Source of the DNA: Oceanobacillus caeni
GTDB taxonomy: Bacteria > Bacillota > Bacilli > Bacillales > Amphibacillaceae
Direction of reading: 5' to 3'
Assembly (NCBI RefSeq): GCF_019037185.1
Contig: NZ_JAHHXM010000001.1
Span: forward strand, 1-64,000
DNA: 64,000 nt
The position numbers were made by a program, and so were the translations under genes. The number at the start of each line of letters is the position of its first letter. Within the stretch, counting starts at the first letter, position 1. Of this stretch, positions 26,807 to 35,733 are shown piece by piece. The notes beneath the pieces are model-generated. The model searched no databases. It was given only the letters and a program-made list of their open reading frames with translations, and had not been told where the DNA came from.

Positions 26807-28101
26807 CAAGCAACAAAAATAAAATATAAAATAAATAACAAACTAAGTACGTACATTATCGGGTGAATCTCTTTGGAACGTTTTTGAGCAATTAACGCCA
26901 ATGGATAAAGTACAAAACCAAATGCTAGTCCCATCGCAACACTTGAAGTAAGAGGCATCATAATAATCGTCATAAAGGATGGGATAACGACTTCTAATTT
27001 ACTCCAATTAATATTCTTAATTCCCATTGCCATTAATGCCCCGACAATGATTAACGCAGGAGCCGTTACCTCTGTTGTAATGACAGAAAGTATTGGAGAA
27101 AAGAATAAAGCAACTGTAAAGCATAGTGCAATGATTACCGATGTAAACCCTGTTCTTCCACCAACCGCAATCCCGGCCGATGATTCCACACTTGTTGCCG
27201 GTGTAGAAGTTCCTAAAATTGCTCCGACCGCTCCTGCAGAAGAATCAGCTAACAATGCACTCCCGATTCGAGGGATTTCGTTATTTTTCATTATCCCCGC
27301 TTGGCTAGTTAAGGCAATTAATGCTCCTGCTGTGTCAAAAAATGCCACAAATAAAAAAGTAAAAATAACTGCTAACACGTCCGGTGTAAAAACTTCATGT
27401 AAATTTTCAAACACTACACCAAATGTTGGCTCAAGACTAGGGATGGATCCAATAATGGAAGTCGGCATCTTTACTAAACCAAAAATGATACCAATGATTG
27501 TAGTGATAACCATCCCATAAAAAATCGCCCCATTGACATTTCGAACCATCATCACGATAGTTAATACAAGACCTACAACAGCAAGTGCGGTCGTGGGGGT
27601 AGTTAAATTTCCTATTGTAACAAAGGTATCTGGATTTCCTACAATTATTCCGGAATTTTTCAATCCAATAAACGCGATGAAAAATCCAATTCCTGCAGCT
27701 ATGGCATGTTTTAAATCTTCAGGAATCGCATTAATAATTTTTTCCCGGATTTTCAATAAACTTAAAATCATAAAAATAATACCTGCAATAAATACACCAG
27801 TTAAAGCTACCGGCCACTCTATTCCCATCCCAATACAAACGGAAAATGTAAAAAAGGAATTCAATCCCATACTCGGTGCAATGGCAATCGGATAGTTGGC
27901 AAGCAATCCGATCAGTAAGGTTCCAATAATAGCAGTTAGAGCAGTTGCAGTAAATACAGCTCCCCTATCCATTCCTGCTTGACTTAAAATGAGCGGATTT
28001 ACCACTAAAATATAAGCGACTGAGAGAAAGGTCGTTATTCCTGCTAGTGTTTCCTGTTTATAAGAAGTTTTTCTTTCTGTAAACTGAAAGAAGTTTTTCA
28101 T
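26806..28101 (-). CDS. pbuG: Guanine/hypoxanthine permease (NCS2, AzgA-like)
   Basis: Membrane purine:proton symporter (431 aa, about 12-14 helices). Family features are the N-terminal TERKTSYKQETLAGITTFLSVAYI, SMGLNSFFTF in the substrate region and LGTSTPATSVESSAGIAVGGRTG. A guanine-type riboswitch and its terminator lie in the leader, which supports purine-base transport and matches B. subtilis pbuG. The symbol is by this analogy; pbuO is an alternative. Confidence 0.88.
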   Translation of the reverse strand: MKNFFQFTERKTSYKQETLAGITTFLSVAYILVVNPLILSQAGMDRGAVFTATALTAIIGTLLIGLLANYPIAIAPSMGLNSFFTFSVCIGMGIEWPVALTGVFIAGIIFMILSLLKIREKIINAIPEDLKHAIAAGIGFFIAFIGLKNSGIIVGNPDTFVTIGNLTTPTTALAVVGLVLTIVMMVRNVNGAIFYGMVITTIIGIIFGLVKMPTSIIGSIPSLEPTFGVVFENLHEVFTPDVLAVIFTFLFVAFFDTAGALIALTSQAGIMKNNEIPRIGSALLADSSAGAVGAILGTSTPATSVESSAGIAVGGRTGFTSVIIALCFTVALFFSPILSVITTEVTAPALIIVGALMAMGIKNINWSKLEVVIPSFMTIIMMPLTSSVAMGLAFGFVLYPLALIAQKRSKEIHPIMYVLSLLFILYFIFVA

Positions 28102-28193
28102 GATGACGATCTCCTATTCTGGTGAATTGACCTTGAATAGCTCATACATTTAACTTTCCACAGCCATTGCTTTTTATGACATTATTAAAAAGC

Positions 28194-28229
28194 AAAAAAA
28201 CTTTGACCACAGCATGCCAAAGTTTTATC
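28194..28229 (-). terminator. Riboswitch-controlled terminator
   Basis: On the minus strand AAAACTTTG and CAAAGTTTT flank a loop and are followed by T residues. It lies between the purine aptamer and the permease start and would be the OFF-state expression platform. Confidence 0.8.
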
Positions 28230-28259
28230 TAGAAATGAAAAAATATACATATTTTCACT

Positions 28260-28328
28260 CCTTGTAGACAGGCTATTTAAAGGTAGCTGGTAGAAACGTT
28301 CAAGCCATATTCTTGAACTTATACAAGG
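28260..28328 (-). promoter_or_regulatory. Guanine riboswitch aptamer
   Basis: Minus-strand sequence with the purine-riboswitch core. P1 is CCTTGTA with TACAAGG. The P2 arms are GTTCAAG and CTTGAAC around AATATGG. The J2/3 segment GTTTCTACC is intact. P3 follows, and J3/1 reads GTCTA. The C in J3/1, where adenine switches have U, points to guanine/hypoxanthine. With the downstream terminator it should turn the permease gene off when purine is plentiful. Confidence 0.92.
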
Positions 28329-28455
28329 CGATAACTATTATTTTATATAACAGATGAAATGATAACAAGATTATGCCATTACGTCAATTGGGAAAGCTCA
28401 TTAAAATTTCATTTGAATCCTTATTTCTAATGAGGTTCATTGACTTTATACCCAA

Positions 28456-28487
28456 AAAAAGCAAACTCACAAAAGAGTTTGCTTTTT
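28456..28487 (-). terminator. Terminator of the CNNM/CorC-type gene
   Basis: AAAAAGCAAACTC and GAGTTTGCTTTTT with a six-base loop, just past the stop codon at 28491. Confidence 0.85.
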
Positions 28488-28490
28488 CAA

Positions 28491-29780
28491 CTAACTTGTT
28501 ACGATTTTTATCCTTTTAACCTTATATTTATCCATTTCATCAATGATAAATTTATATCCATCGTGTACGATAGAACTACCTACTGTAGCTTCCATATTTT
28601 TTGAAAACACCCATCCTCCAATTGTTTCTACTTCTTCATTTGGAAGATTGATGCCCAGTAGTTTGTTCAAATCTACCAATTTTAATTTACCAGAAACTAC
28701 TTTTATTTTTTCATTTACTTCTTCAATCTCTGGTAATTCATCCTTATCAAACTCGTCACGGATATCTCCTACGATTTCTTCTAATATATCTTCTACCGTT
28801 ACAATTCCCGACGTACCTCCGTATTCATCATGTACAATAGCCATATGAATCCGTTCTTTTTGCATTTTTGAAAGAAGTTGTCTAATAGGAGTTACCTCAG
28901 GTACATGAATGATGGGGCGAATTAAATTCTCTATTGATACGGATCGATTACCTTCTAAATGACTTGTAAAAACTTCTTTTATATTAACAAGACCAATGAT
29001 ACTATCCTTTTCTCCGTCTGCCACTGGATATCTAGTGTATTGGGATTCTAGAATAATATCAATGTTATCTGTTAAATTGTCTTCCTTGTAAAAGCAAACC
29101 ACTTCATTTCGTGGTACCATAATCTCTCTTACAAGCGTTTCATCGAAGTCAAATATATTATTTACATAGGTCATTTCAGATAAATTGATTTCCCCATTTT
29201 TATAACTATCCGTCACAATCATTCGAACCTCTTCTTCCGAATGTGCTACATCGTGTTCTTTTACCGGTTTAAACCCTAAAAGTTGAACAAGCAACCTTGC
29301 CGATCCGTTTAATAACCAAATAAACGGATACATTATTTTATGAAAAAGAATAAGAGGTCTTGCAAATAACAATGTTACAGATTCCGCCTTTTGTATGGCG
29401 ATAGTCTTTGGAGCTAATTCCCCGATAACGACGTGTAAAAATGTAACAAGAAGAAAAGAAATTAGAAAAGATATGAAAGTAGCGACTGTTCCATTAATAC
29501 TTAGCCCATTAAATACCGGTTTTAATAAGCGTGTAACGGTTGGTTCACCTAGCCAACCTAACCCAAGTGCTGTTACCGTAATACCTAACTGACAGGCTGA
29601 TAAATAATCGTCCAGATTATCAATTAATTTCTTTGCATAAACCGCACTTTTATTTCCCTTAGCTACCAACTGATTAATTCTAGTCGTTCGTACTTTCACA
29701 ATAGCGAATTCGGTTGCTACAAAGAATGCTGTTAGCAATATCAATATAGCAACCAAAAACAAGTTAACAATATCGTCCAA
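28491..29780 (-). CDS. CNNM/CorC (HlyC) family membrane protein, MpfA-like
   Basis: Probable magnesium (or related cation) efflux protein; B. subtilis YhdP/MpfA belongs here. The 429-residue protein has an N-terminal DUF21 domain with about four helices (TAFFVATEFAIVKVR; LGWLGEPTV), paired CBS domains (about 205-330) and a C-terminal CorC_HlyC domain. Start is TTG 29780, six bases after AAGGA. That AAGGA lies in a hairpin and overlaps a short leader frame, so translation may be regulated. It could also be a paralog with unknown cargo. Confidence 0.88.
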   Translation of the reverse strand: MDDIVNLFLVAILILLTAFFVATEFAIVKVRTTRINQLVAKGNKSAVYAKKLIDNLDDYLSACQLGITVTALGLGWLGEPTVTRLLKPVFNGLSINGTVATFISFLISFLLVTFLHVVIGELAPKTIAIQKAESVTLLFARPLILFHKIMYPFIWLLNGSARLLVQLLGFKPVKEHDVAHSEEEVRMIVTDSYKNGEINLSEMTYVNNIFDFDETLVREIMVPRNEVVCFYKEDNLTDNIDIILESQYTRYPVADGEKDSIIGLVNIKEVFTSHLEGNRSVSIENLIRPIIHVPEVTPIRQLLSKMQKERIHMAIVHDEYGGTSGIVTVEDILEEIVGDIRDEFDKDELPEIEEVNEKIKVVSGKLKLVDLNKLLGINLPNEEVETIGGWVFSKNMEATVGSSIVHDGYKFIIDEMDKYKVKRIKIVTS

Positions 29781-29807
29781 TTAGTATCCTTGCATCACAA
29801 GATACAA
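29781..29807 (-). CDS. Possible 8-codon leader peptide before the CNNM gene
   Basis: GGAGGTG (29815-29821) is followed after seven bases by TTG TAT CTT GTG ATG CAA GGA TAC TAA, encoding MYLVMQGY and ending directly on the TTG start of the CNNM/CorC gene in the same frame. The downstream gene's AAGGA site is inside this frame and can pair with ATCCTTG (29805-29811). Translation of the leader would open that hairpin. This is inference from sequence only. Confidence 0.45.
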   Translation of the reverse strand: MYLVMQGY

Positions 29808-29821
29808 GGATTTTCACCTCC

Positions 29822-30000
29822 GTGATATTCCATTTTTAATATCTGGCATAATCGATTGTGATTCAAAACATAAGGTAAAACAAATGTTAATGAATCACAG
29901 TTGAAACAATTAAACTGATTTACCTTCCCATATGAATCACCTACCTTATTAGTTATATTATATTTATTTGAGGTGTAATTGTCTACATTCTACGCCCATA
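29822..30000 (-). promoter_or_regulatory. Possible structured leader of the CNNM gene
   Basis: On the minus strand TGTGATTCA and TGAATCACA can form a nine-bp stem around 29858-29898, and GGTAGGTGATTCATATGG lies further upstream. It has a faint likeness to the start of the magnesium-sensing M-box, but the M-box core motifs are not found. No gene is seen. Confidence 0.3.
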
Positions 30001-30032
30001 AACTTCACCTAACTTTCTTTAATTAACGTAAA

Positions 30033-30072
30033 AAAGCATTGTCCAGAGTTTAATCACTCTAGGCAATGCTTT
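30033..30072 (-). terminator. Terminator of ilvD
   Basis: AAAGCATTGTCC-GAG and CTC-GGCAATGCTTT arms, 14 bases after the ilvD stop codon. Confidence 0.8.
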
Positions 30073-30085
30073 GATTGTATATTTA

Positions 30086-31765
30086 TTATATTTTCATAAC
30101 TCCACCCGTATTAGCTGAAGTTACCAGAGCGGAATAGCGACCAAGCCAGCCTTTTTTCACTTTAGGTTCGAACCCTTTCCAGTTCGCCTTACGTTCTTCA
30201 AATTGTTCATCGGAAATTTCTAATGTAATTGTGCGTTTATTTAGATCAAGTTCGATCATATCGCCATCTTCAACAAAGGCAATTGGTCCCCCTTCAGCCG
30301 CTTCTGGAGAGATATGACCGATAGAAATACCCCGTGATGCACCTGAGAATCGCCCGTCTGTAATTAGACCAACCTTAGCACCTAGACCACGACCTACGAT
30401 TTGTGATGTAGGAGCAAGCATTTCAGGCATTCCCGGTCCACCTTTAGGTCCTTCGTAGCGAATAACGACAACATGTCCTTCTTTCACTTCCCCGGACTCA
30501 ATTTTTTCCATCGCTTCTTCCTGTGAATCGAAGCAAATAGCTGGACCTCTATGGTAGCCGCCAACCTTAGGATCTACCGCACCAACTTTGATAATAGATC
30601 CATTTGGGGCTAGGTTCCCAAATAATACCGCAAGTCCGCCACGCTCTGAATACGGATTTTCCAGTGTATGAATAACATCTGTATCCATAATTTCTGCGCC
30701 TTGTACTGTTTCACGAATGGTCTTAGTTGAAACACTTAGACAGTCCCCATTAAATGCACCTGGCTTTTTAAGTAGTTCATTAATAATTGCACTAATACCA
30801 CCCGCCCGATGCAGATCTTCAATATGATGGTCAGATGCTGGAGCAAGTTTAGCAAGATGTGGAACACGGTTAGCAACTTCATTAATTCTCTCAAGTGGAT
30901 AATCAACATCTGCCTCATGTGCTAGAGCCAGCGTATGTAATACTGTATTGGTTGAACCACCCATCGCCATATCTAATGCAAACGCATTATCAATAGCATC
31001 TTTTGTAACGATGTCACGTGGTTTAATATCTTTTTTAATTAATTCCATTAATTGTTTCGCCGATTTCTTAACAAACTCTTTACGTTCTTCAGAAACAGCT
31101 AAGATAGTACCATTTCCTGGAAGAGCTAGTCCTATTCCTTCTGCTAAACAGTTCATAGAGTTTGCAGTAAACATTCCTGAGCAAGAACCACAAGTAGGAC
31201 AAGCATTTTGTTCTATTTCTAATAATTTAGCTGCATCAATTTTACCAGATTGATAGGCTCCAACCCCTTCAAAAACAGAGGTTAAGGATAGAGGATTTCC
31301 TGCGCTATCCGTTCCAGCTTTCATCGGTCCTCCACTAACAAAGATTGAAGGGATATTAACACGTAAGGAAGCCATTAACATTCCCGGAGTAATTTTGTCA
31401 CAGTTCGGAATACATACCATTCCATCAAACCAGTGTGCATTTGCTACAGTTTCAACTGAATCGGCAATGATTTCACGACTTGGTAGGGAATATCTCATCC
31501 CAATATGGCCCATTGCAATCCCATCATCAACACCAATGGTATTCATTTCAAATGGGACTCCACCAGCTTCTCGAATTGCTTCTTTTACAATTTTCCCAAA
31601 TTCTTGTAAGTGTACATGTCCCGGAACAATATCTATATAGGAATTAACAACTAAAATAAATGGTTTACCGAAGTCTTCCTCTTTTACCCCTGCAGCATGA
31701 AGCAGGCTTCGATGAGGTGCTCGATCGACACCCTTTTTAATCATGTCACTGCGTAATTCTGCCAC
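30086..31765 (-). CDS. ilvD: Dihydroxy-acid dehydratase
   Basis: Converts 2,3-dihydroxy-isovalerate and -methylvalerate to 2-keto acids in valine, isoleucine and leucine synthesis. The 559-residue protein is full length. Fe-S ligands are probably the cysteines in [12 protein letters not shown] and [35 protein letters not shown] and [14 protein letters not shown] are family signatures. It is encoded about 25 kb away from the ilv-leu operon, as in B. subtilis, where ilvD is also separate. Confidence 0.96.
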   Translation of the reverse strand: MAELRSDMIKKGVDRAPHRSLLHAAGVKEEDFGKPFILVVNSYIDIVPGHVHLQEFGKIVKEAIREAGGVPFEMNTIGVDDGIAMGHIGMRYSLPSREIIADSVETVANAHWFDGMVCIPNCDKITPGMLMASLRVNIPSIFVSGGPMKAGTDSAGNPLSLTSVFEGVGAYQSGKIDAAKLLEIEQNACPTCGSCSGMFTANSMNCLAEGIGLALPGNGTILAVSEERKEFVKKSAKQLMELIKKDIKPRDIVTKDAIDNAFALDMAMGGSTNTVLHTLALAHEADVDYPLERINEVANRVPHLAKLAPASDHHIEDLHRAGGISAIINELLKKPGAFNGDCLSVSTKTIRETVQGAEIMDTDVIHTLENPYSERGGLAVLFGNLAPNGSIIKVGAVDPKVGGYHRGPAICFDSQEEAMEKIESGEVKEGHVVVIRYEGPKGGPGMPEMLAPTSQIVGRGLGAKVGLITDGRFSGASRGISIGHISPEAAEGGPIAFVEDGDMIELDLNKRTITLEISDEQFEERKANWKGFEPKVKKGWLGRYSALVTSANTGGVMKI

Positions 31766-31968
31766 TATAATCCCTCTTTCTAAAACTTCTATTAATTAAA
31801 GTTTTTAAACTTTTTCCTATTTTAACACTTTTGACGTAATAAGTGTAGGGGGAAAATTTCAATTTTTTCAATAGAATTCAGGATTTTGTCGAAAATTGAA
31901 TTAAGCTATCTATAATAATATTATGGTTGAACCGAATCTTATCGTTATACAGTCTGCTAATATGATAA

Positions 31969-32013
31969 TCTAAGCCAATTACTAAAACCTTTTTGGTGTG
32001 ATATTGGCTTAGA
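31969..32013 (-). terminator. Terminator-like hairpin after the CDF gene
   Basis: TCTAAGCCAAT and ATTGGCTTAGA (11 bp, perfect) with a 23-base loop, about 30 bases past the CDF stop codon. The T tract is weak. Confidence 0.55.
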
Positions 32014-32039
32014 CTATCTTCTATATGTCAACGTGAATT

Positions 32040-33029
32040 TCAGCTTTGTTGATTCCTTGGCTTCCAATCTAGATCCCCATCATCTTCAATAATGCCGATA
32101 CCTACATCAGCGATATCTGGATCTTTTAAAACATCTTCTGTTACTCTCATTTTTATATCATCTGCTTCAGCTAAAGAAAATCCTTGTCGTAACTCAATTC
32201 TTGCCTCTACATGATAATATCTACCCTCTTGAAGGATTCGCATCTTATTAATATCTGTGACATCTTTATCATCCAGTATTATTCCTGTAATTCTTTCCTC
32301 AATATCCTTTGGAGCGGCTATCCCAATTAATCCAACCATGTTATCGTAACCCACTCTAAAAGCGACACCGATCATTAATAATCCGATTAATATGGTAATA
32401 ATTCCATCAATGAGTACAAAATTTGTTAAAGATATTACGACAACTGCGATAAGCGCTAGGGCTGCACCAGAAACCGCAACTAAGTCCTCATAAAACACTA
32501 ATCTTGTTGGCGGAGCAGCCCTGCCAACATTTTTAAAAGCACCTGTTACAATGCCTAACCCTTTAGCATCTGCACGCGATTCTACATTAATTTCTTTCAT
32601 TGCCTTCACTAAAATGGATCCATCAATGATAAGATTTAGTACTAATACACCAACATTAATCCAAAAGCCACCTCCCGCTTCAGCAGGATGTTGTATTAAA
32701 TGCCAACCTTCACGAATAGTTTCGTAGGCCATAATCGTAACTACTATGACGGCAACCATACAGAAAATATTGATAACTCTTCCAAAGCCAGTTGGAAACC
32801 TTGGTGTCGGTTTCTTTTCAGATAGAATACTTCCAATATAAACAAAACCTTGGTTAACTGCATCTGCTGTAGAGTGCATTGCGGAGGCAAATAAGGCACC
32901 ACTACCGCTTATGGTCCCAGCAAAGAATTTAGCTATAGCTAAGACCGCATTACCTATTGCTGCAATTAACGATGACTTATTTCCTTTTTTGATTAAGCTT
33001 TTAAAGGATTCTGAATCATTTCTAACCAA
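32040..33029 (-). CDS. Cation diffusion facilitator (CDF) transporter
   Basis: Membrane divalent-cation/proton antiporter (329 aa). About six helices (25-240), with likely metal sites in SASMHSTADAVNQGF (His/Asp) and FYEDLVAVSGA (Asp), are followed by a C-terminal cytoplasmic ferredoxin-like domain. The start is ambiguous: GTG 33038 touches the GAGG site, while TTG 33029 lies nine bases after it, so I choose TTG. Metal specificity cannot be read with confidence. It is divergent from a ferritin-like gene. Confidence 0.85.
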   Translation of the reverse strand: MVRNDSESFKSLIKKGNKSSLIAAIGNAVLAIAKFFAGTISGSGALFASAMHSTADAVNQGFVYIGSILSEKKPTPRFPTGFGRVINIFCMVAVIVVTIMAYETIREGWHLIQHPAEAGGGFWINVGVLVLNLIIDGSILVKAMKEINVESRADAKGLGIVTGAFKNVGRAAPPTRLVFYEDLVAVSGAALALIAVVVISLTNFVLIDGIITILIGLLMIGVAFRVGYDNMVGLIGIAAPKDIEERITGIILDDKDVTDINKMRILQEGRYYHVEARIELRQGFSLAEADDIKMRVTEDVLKDPDIADVGIGIIEDDGDLDWKPRNQQS

Positions 33030-33325
33030 AACATTCACCCTCTTATATCAAATTACTATTTAATATTTGAAAAAAAGAGGAAATTAAACGGTACATCGCA
33101 ATAATGCTGCATTTTATTTTTTAGATTTAGTCAGAATATGATAAAGACTAGAAGGATGGTTAAATAGCACGTCCCATAATTCTGCATAAGGAAACGTATT
33201 TTACAAATCATAATAGTGATGTATGTTTACGACTTATTTTTTACTATGTGTATTAAATCAAGGGTAGGCATTCATGAAGATTCGTTTTAGTTATTTGTTT
33301 GACATCACAATGGGAGGATAAAATA

Positions 33326-33757
33326 TTGAACAATGAAGACGTTATAATTAAGGAATTAAACGCATACTTAAAGGGAGAGTTTATGGGAATTCACTCATAT
33401 GAACATTACATCCAGCAAGTGTCTGATCCAGAAATCAAAAAGGAACTACAGCGCATTCAACAGGAGCATAAGAACCACGCTACAAAAATAGCAGAAAGAA
33501 TACAAAACCTTGGCGGAAAGGCCGTCGAGGATAATGGGATCATGCTTTCCATAAGAGAGGGAATGATGAACCTAAAAGGTTTTCCTGATACAGTAGAAGA
33601 AATCTTAAAGGAAGCTATTGATGGACAAGAAAAAGGATTGAAAATGGCTGAAGAAATTGTGCGGGGCGACATCGATTTAGAAAGTAGGCAAATTGTAGAA
33701 GAAAACTTAAATGAGGACAGAGAACATATTAACCAATTAAACGACCTCATACAATAA
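33326..33757 (+). CDS. Ferritin-like DUF2383 protein
   Basis: A 143-residue helical protein with a four-helix-bundle pattern. Helix 2 has GIHSYEHYIQQV, and later helices have QQEHKNHATKIAERI and LNEDREHINQL, giving the repeated E..H signature of ferritin-like proteins. GGGAGG lies eight bases before TTG 33326 (MNNEDVIIKEL), so the earlier in-frame TTG at 33299 is rejected. Role unknown; iron or stress association is a guess. It is divergent from the CDF gene. Confidence 0.78.
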   Translation: MNNEDVIIKELNAYLKGEFMGIHSYEHYIQQVSDPEIKKELQRIQQEHKNHATKIAERIQNLGGKAVEDNGIMLSIREGMMNLKGFPDTVEEILKEAIDGQEKGLKMAEEIVRGDIDLESRQIVEENLNEDREHINQLNDLIQ

Positions 33758-33793
33758 CAATAGAAACTACGTAACTAGAACAGAAAATATCAA

Positions 33794-33831
33794 GGTATAG
33801 GGAAAGGGGTCTATTCTTTCCCTATACCTAT
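33794..33831. terminator. Bidirectional terminator
   Basis: GGTATAGGGAAAG and CTTTCCCTATACC, a 13-bp perfect stem with a nine-base loop, between the convergent ferritin-like and AEC transporter genes. Confidence 0.85.
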
Positions 33832-33856
33832 CATAATCTTCACGATATAATTTATC

Positions 33857-34795
33857 TTAATTCCCTAAAATATATACAATTATATAAAGTAAAGGGATGG
33901 TAATAATACATAAAGCAGTTGTTAAAAGTACTCCCATAGACGCAAAGTATGTATCTCCCCCATATCTTTGCGAATAAAGTGAAATCGTCGGGGCAGAAGG
34001 CATACCCGAAACTAAAACAGCAATTAAAAATACTTGAAATGGCACAGGTAAAGCTGCGAAGGGTAGTAAGAGTAATGGGATTATAATAAGCCTGGTTAGT
34101 GACGATTTCCATATATAAGTATTTTTCATTAATAAAATAAAAGTACTATTTTTTACATTTGCAATTAATATACCAATAAGCATCATGGAAAGAGGAATGG
34201 TCATTTTCCCAACACTCTCTAACCCAACTGATACAACTGTAGGCCACCTTATTGGTAACAAAAAAATTACCAATCCTGTTAAAGTGGACAGGATCCCCGG
34301 ATTTAAAAATATTTTTTTCCAATCGATCGATTCCTTACTTCTACTAAATAGATATATTCCATATGTCCATATAAGGACTAAATAACAGATATTAAAAATG
34401 GTTAAATAAACGACTCCCTGCTCTCCTAAGAGAATATAACTGACCGCGTAACCAATAAACCCTTGATTCCCAAAAATAATCAGACCTTCATAAACACTCT
34501 TTTGTTTTTCGGGAAGTTGAGAGCTTTTTCTCATCCAATATGCTAAAAAACAAGAAATGGCAAGAATATATGCGGACATCATAATAAACCACATAAATTC
34601 TTTTAGTAAGGTTGCAGAAAAGGAAATATCTAAAGAGTACAAAATAAGGGCGGGCAAAGTAATATATAAAATAAGTTGTGTTAGAACATCATTTGCATTC
34701 TCATTTAAGACTCCGATTTTCCTTACGATAAACCCTAGGATAGCAACTCCATAAAGTACTAGCATTTCTTGCATAAATGCGCTTAGAGACTCCAT
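33857..34795 (-). CDS. AEC family transporter
   Basis: Membrane protein (312 aa, about ten helices) of the auxin efflux carrier family, which in bacteria exports or exchanges organic acids such as malate. Characteristic stretches are NQGFIGYAVSYILLGEQG near residue 108 and PSAPTISLYSQRYGGDTYFAS near the C-terminus. A second, distant AEC gene lies at 44864-45757. Cargo unknown. Confidence 0.85.
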   Translation of the reverse strand: MESLSAFMQEMLVLYGVAILGFIVRKIGVLNENANDVLTQLILYITLPALILYSLDISFSATLLKEFMWFIMMSAYILAISCFLAYWMRKSSQLPEKQKSVYEGLIIFGNQGFIGYAVSYILLGEQGVVYLTIFNICYLVLIWTYGIYLFSRSKESIDWKKIFLNPGILSTLTGLVIFLLPIRWPTVVSVGLESVGKMTIPLSMMLIGILIANVKNSTFILLMKNTYIWKSSLTRLIIIPLLLLPFAALPVPFQVFLIAVLVSGMPSAPTISLYSQRYGGDTYFASMGVLLTTALCIITIPLLYIIVYILGN

Positions 34796-34908
34796 AATTA
34801 TCCCCTCCGCTTTACTATATGAAATAGGAGGCGGATGGTTAATTAAATCATGAAAGTTATATGTAGATGCAAGCCAATTTTAAATTTGATTATATTAGAA
34901 AAGCATAT

Positions 34909-35111
34909 TTACTTACCACAGCATTTTTTATACTTTCCCATTTCCACATAGACATGGGTTATTTCGAACTACATTGACTGCATTCACAACAGGCTGATTG
35001 GTTGAACGCAATTTCGTAGACTTCAATTTTGCTTTGTTACTAAACTTAGGTGCTTTTCGTTATTGTTTGTCCCTACGTTCTTCCAAAGCGTCTAGCTCTA
35101 ACGTAAAATCA
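34909..35111 (-). pseudogene. Remnant of a SEC-C motif protein
   Basis: On the minus strand one frame reads ...LELDALEERRDKQ, a stop, then RKAPKFSNKAKLKS...NNPCLCGNG, and after a frame change KYKKCCGK and stop. The expected family ending is PC.CGSGKKYKKCCG, a zinc-binding SEC-C motif. An internal TAA and a frameshift (about two bases lost after GNG) break it. No intact start was found. Confidence 0.65.
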
Positions 35112-35350
35112 TTCCCTCCCTACTCATTGGACTAACATCCTTCACATTCTTTAGAGTAAAGGGGATTTTTTTCGGAAACTGTTAATTAACCTGCTATTTA
35201 TAATTTAAGTACAATTTTAATATCCTTAAACCGTGATATTTGTTTATGCTTACTATCCATGTTCATTAACCTTATTGGGGTATTGGAGTTAGACCACGCA
35301 TTTGTATGTTAAATCAGCTATCTGATATAATTTAATAAAGGTGGTGGTCT
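35112..35350. other. Intergenic stretch without recognised content
   Basis: No gene, terminator or known repeat could be supported between the SEC-C remnant and the short frame that follows. Confidence 0.4.
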
Positions 35351-35575
35351 TTATGTTAAAATAGCCAAATAATGAGCCTCCAATCTTTTCAAATACTTTC
35401 CAGCACTTTCGGAGAAACGGATTTCAAACATTATCTTCACCGGCCTCGAATACTTCATCAAAAGTAGGTATTCTCCTTTTGAATACTCTTCCATTGGTTT
35501 TTCTATATTCTGTTTTAATTCAACATCCAAAGCCACCTCTTCATCTTGTTGTTTGTAATTATCTGTAAAAATCAT
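35351..35575 (-). CDS. Hypothetical small protein
   Basis: A 74-codon frame with an acidic first half and a basic end (RFSESAGKYLKRLEAHYL). No convincing ribosome site precedes its ATG and I recognise no family. It lies in a decayed region next to the SEC-C pseudogene, so it may itself be a gene fragment. Confidence 0.3.
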   Translation of the reverse strand: MIFTDNYKQQDEEVALDVELKQNIEKPMEEYSKGEYLLLMKYSRPVKIMFEIRFSESAGKYLKRLEAHYLAILT

Positions 35576-35733
35576 ATCACATTAAATCTTAATATTCAGT
35601 AAAAAAAAGGTACTAATCTACTTTTGAAACAATTGTAAAGGTTTAATATTTACTTCCACCCTTAATTTAGAATTAAATCGGTATATCGTGGTAAAGTAAC
35701 ATTAAATACATAAAGAAAGGCAGGTGATGCCCT

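Noticed and set aside
27047-27895. Two plus-strand frames opposite the purine permease
   Set aside because: Antisense mirror frames of a well supported membrane protein gene.
29822-30000. M-box magnesium riboswitch
   Set aside because: Only a short GGTGA...ATATGG-like start is seen; the conserved M-box core segments are missing.
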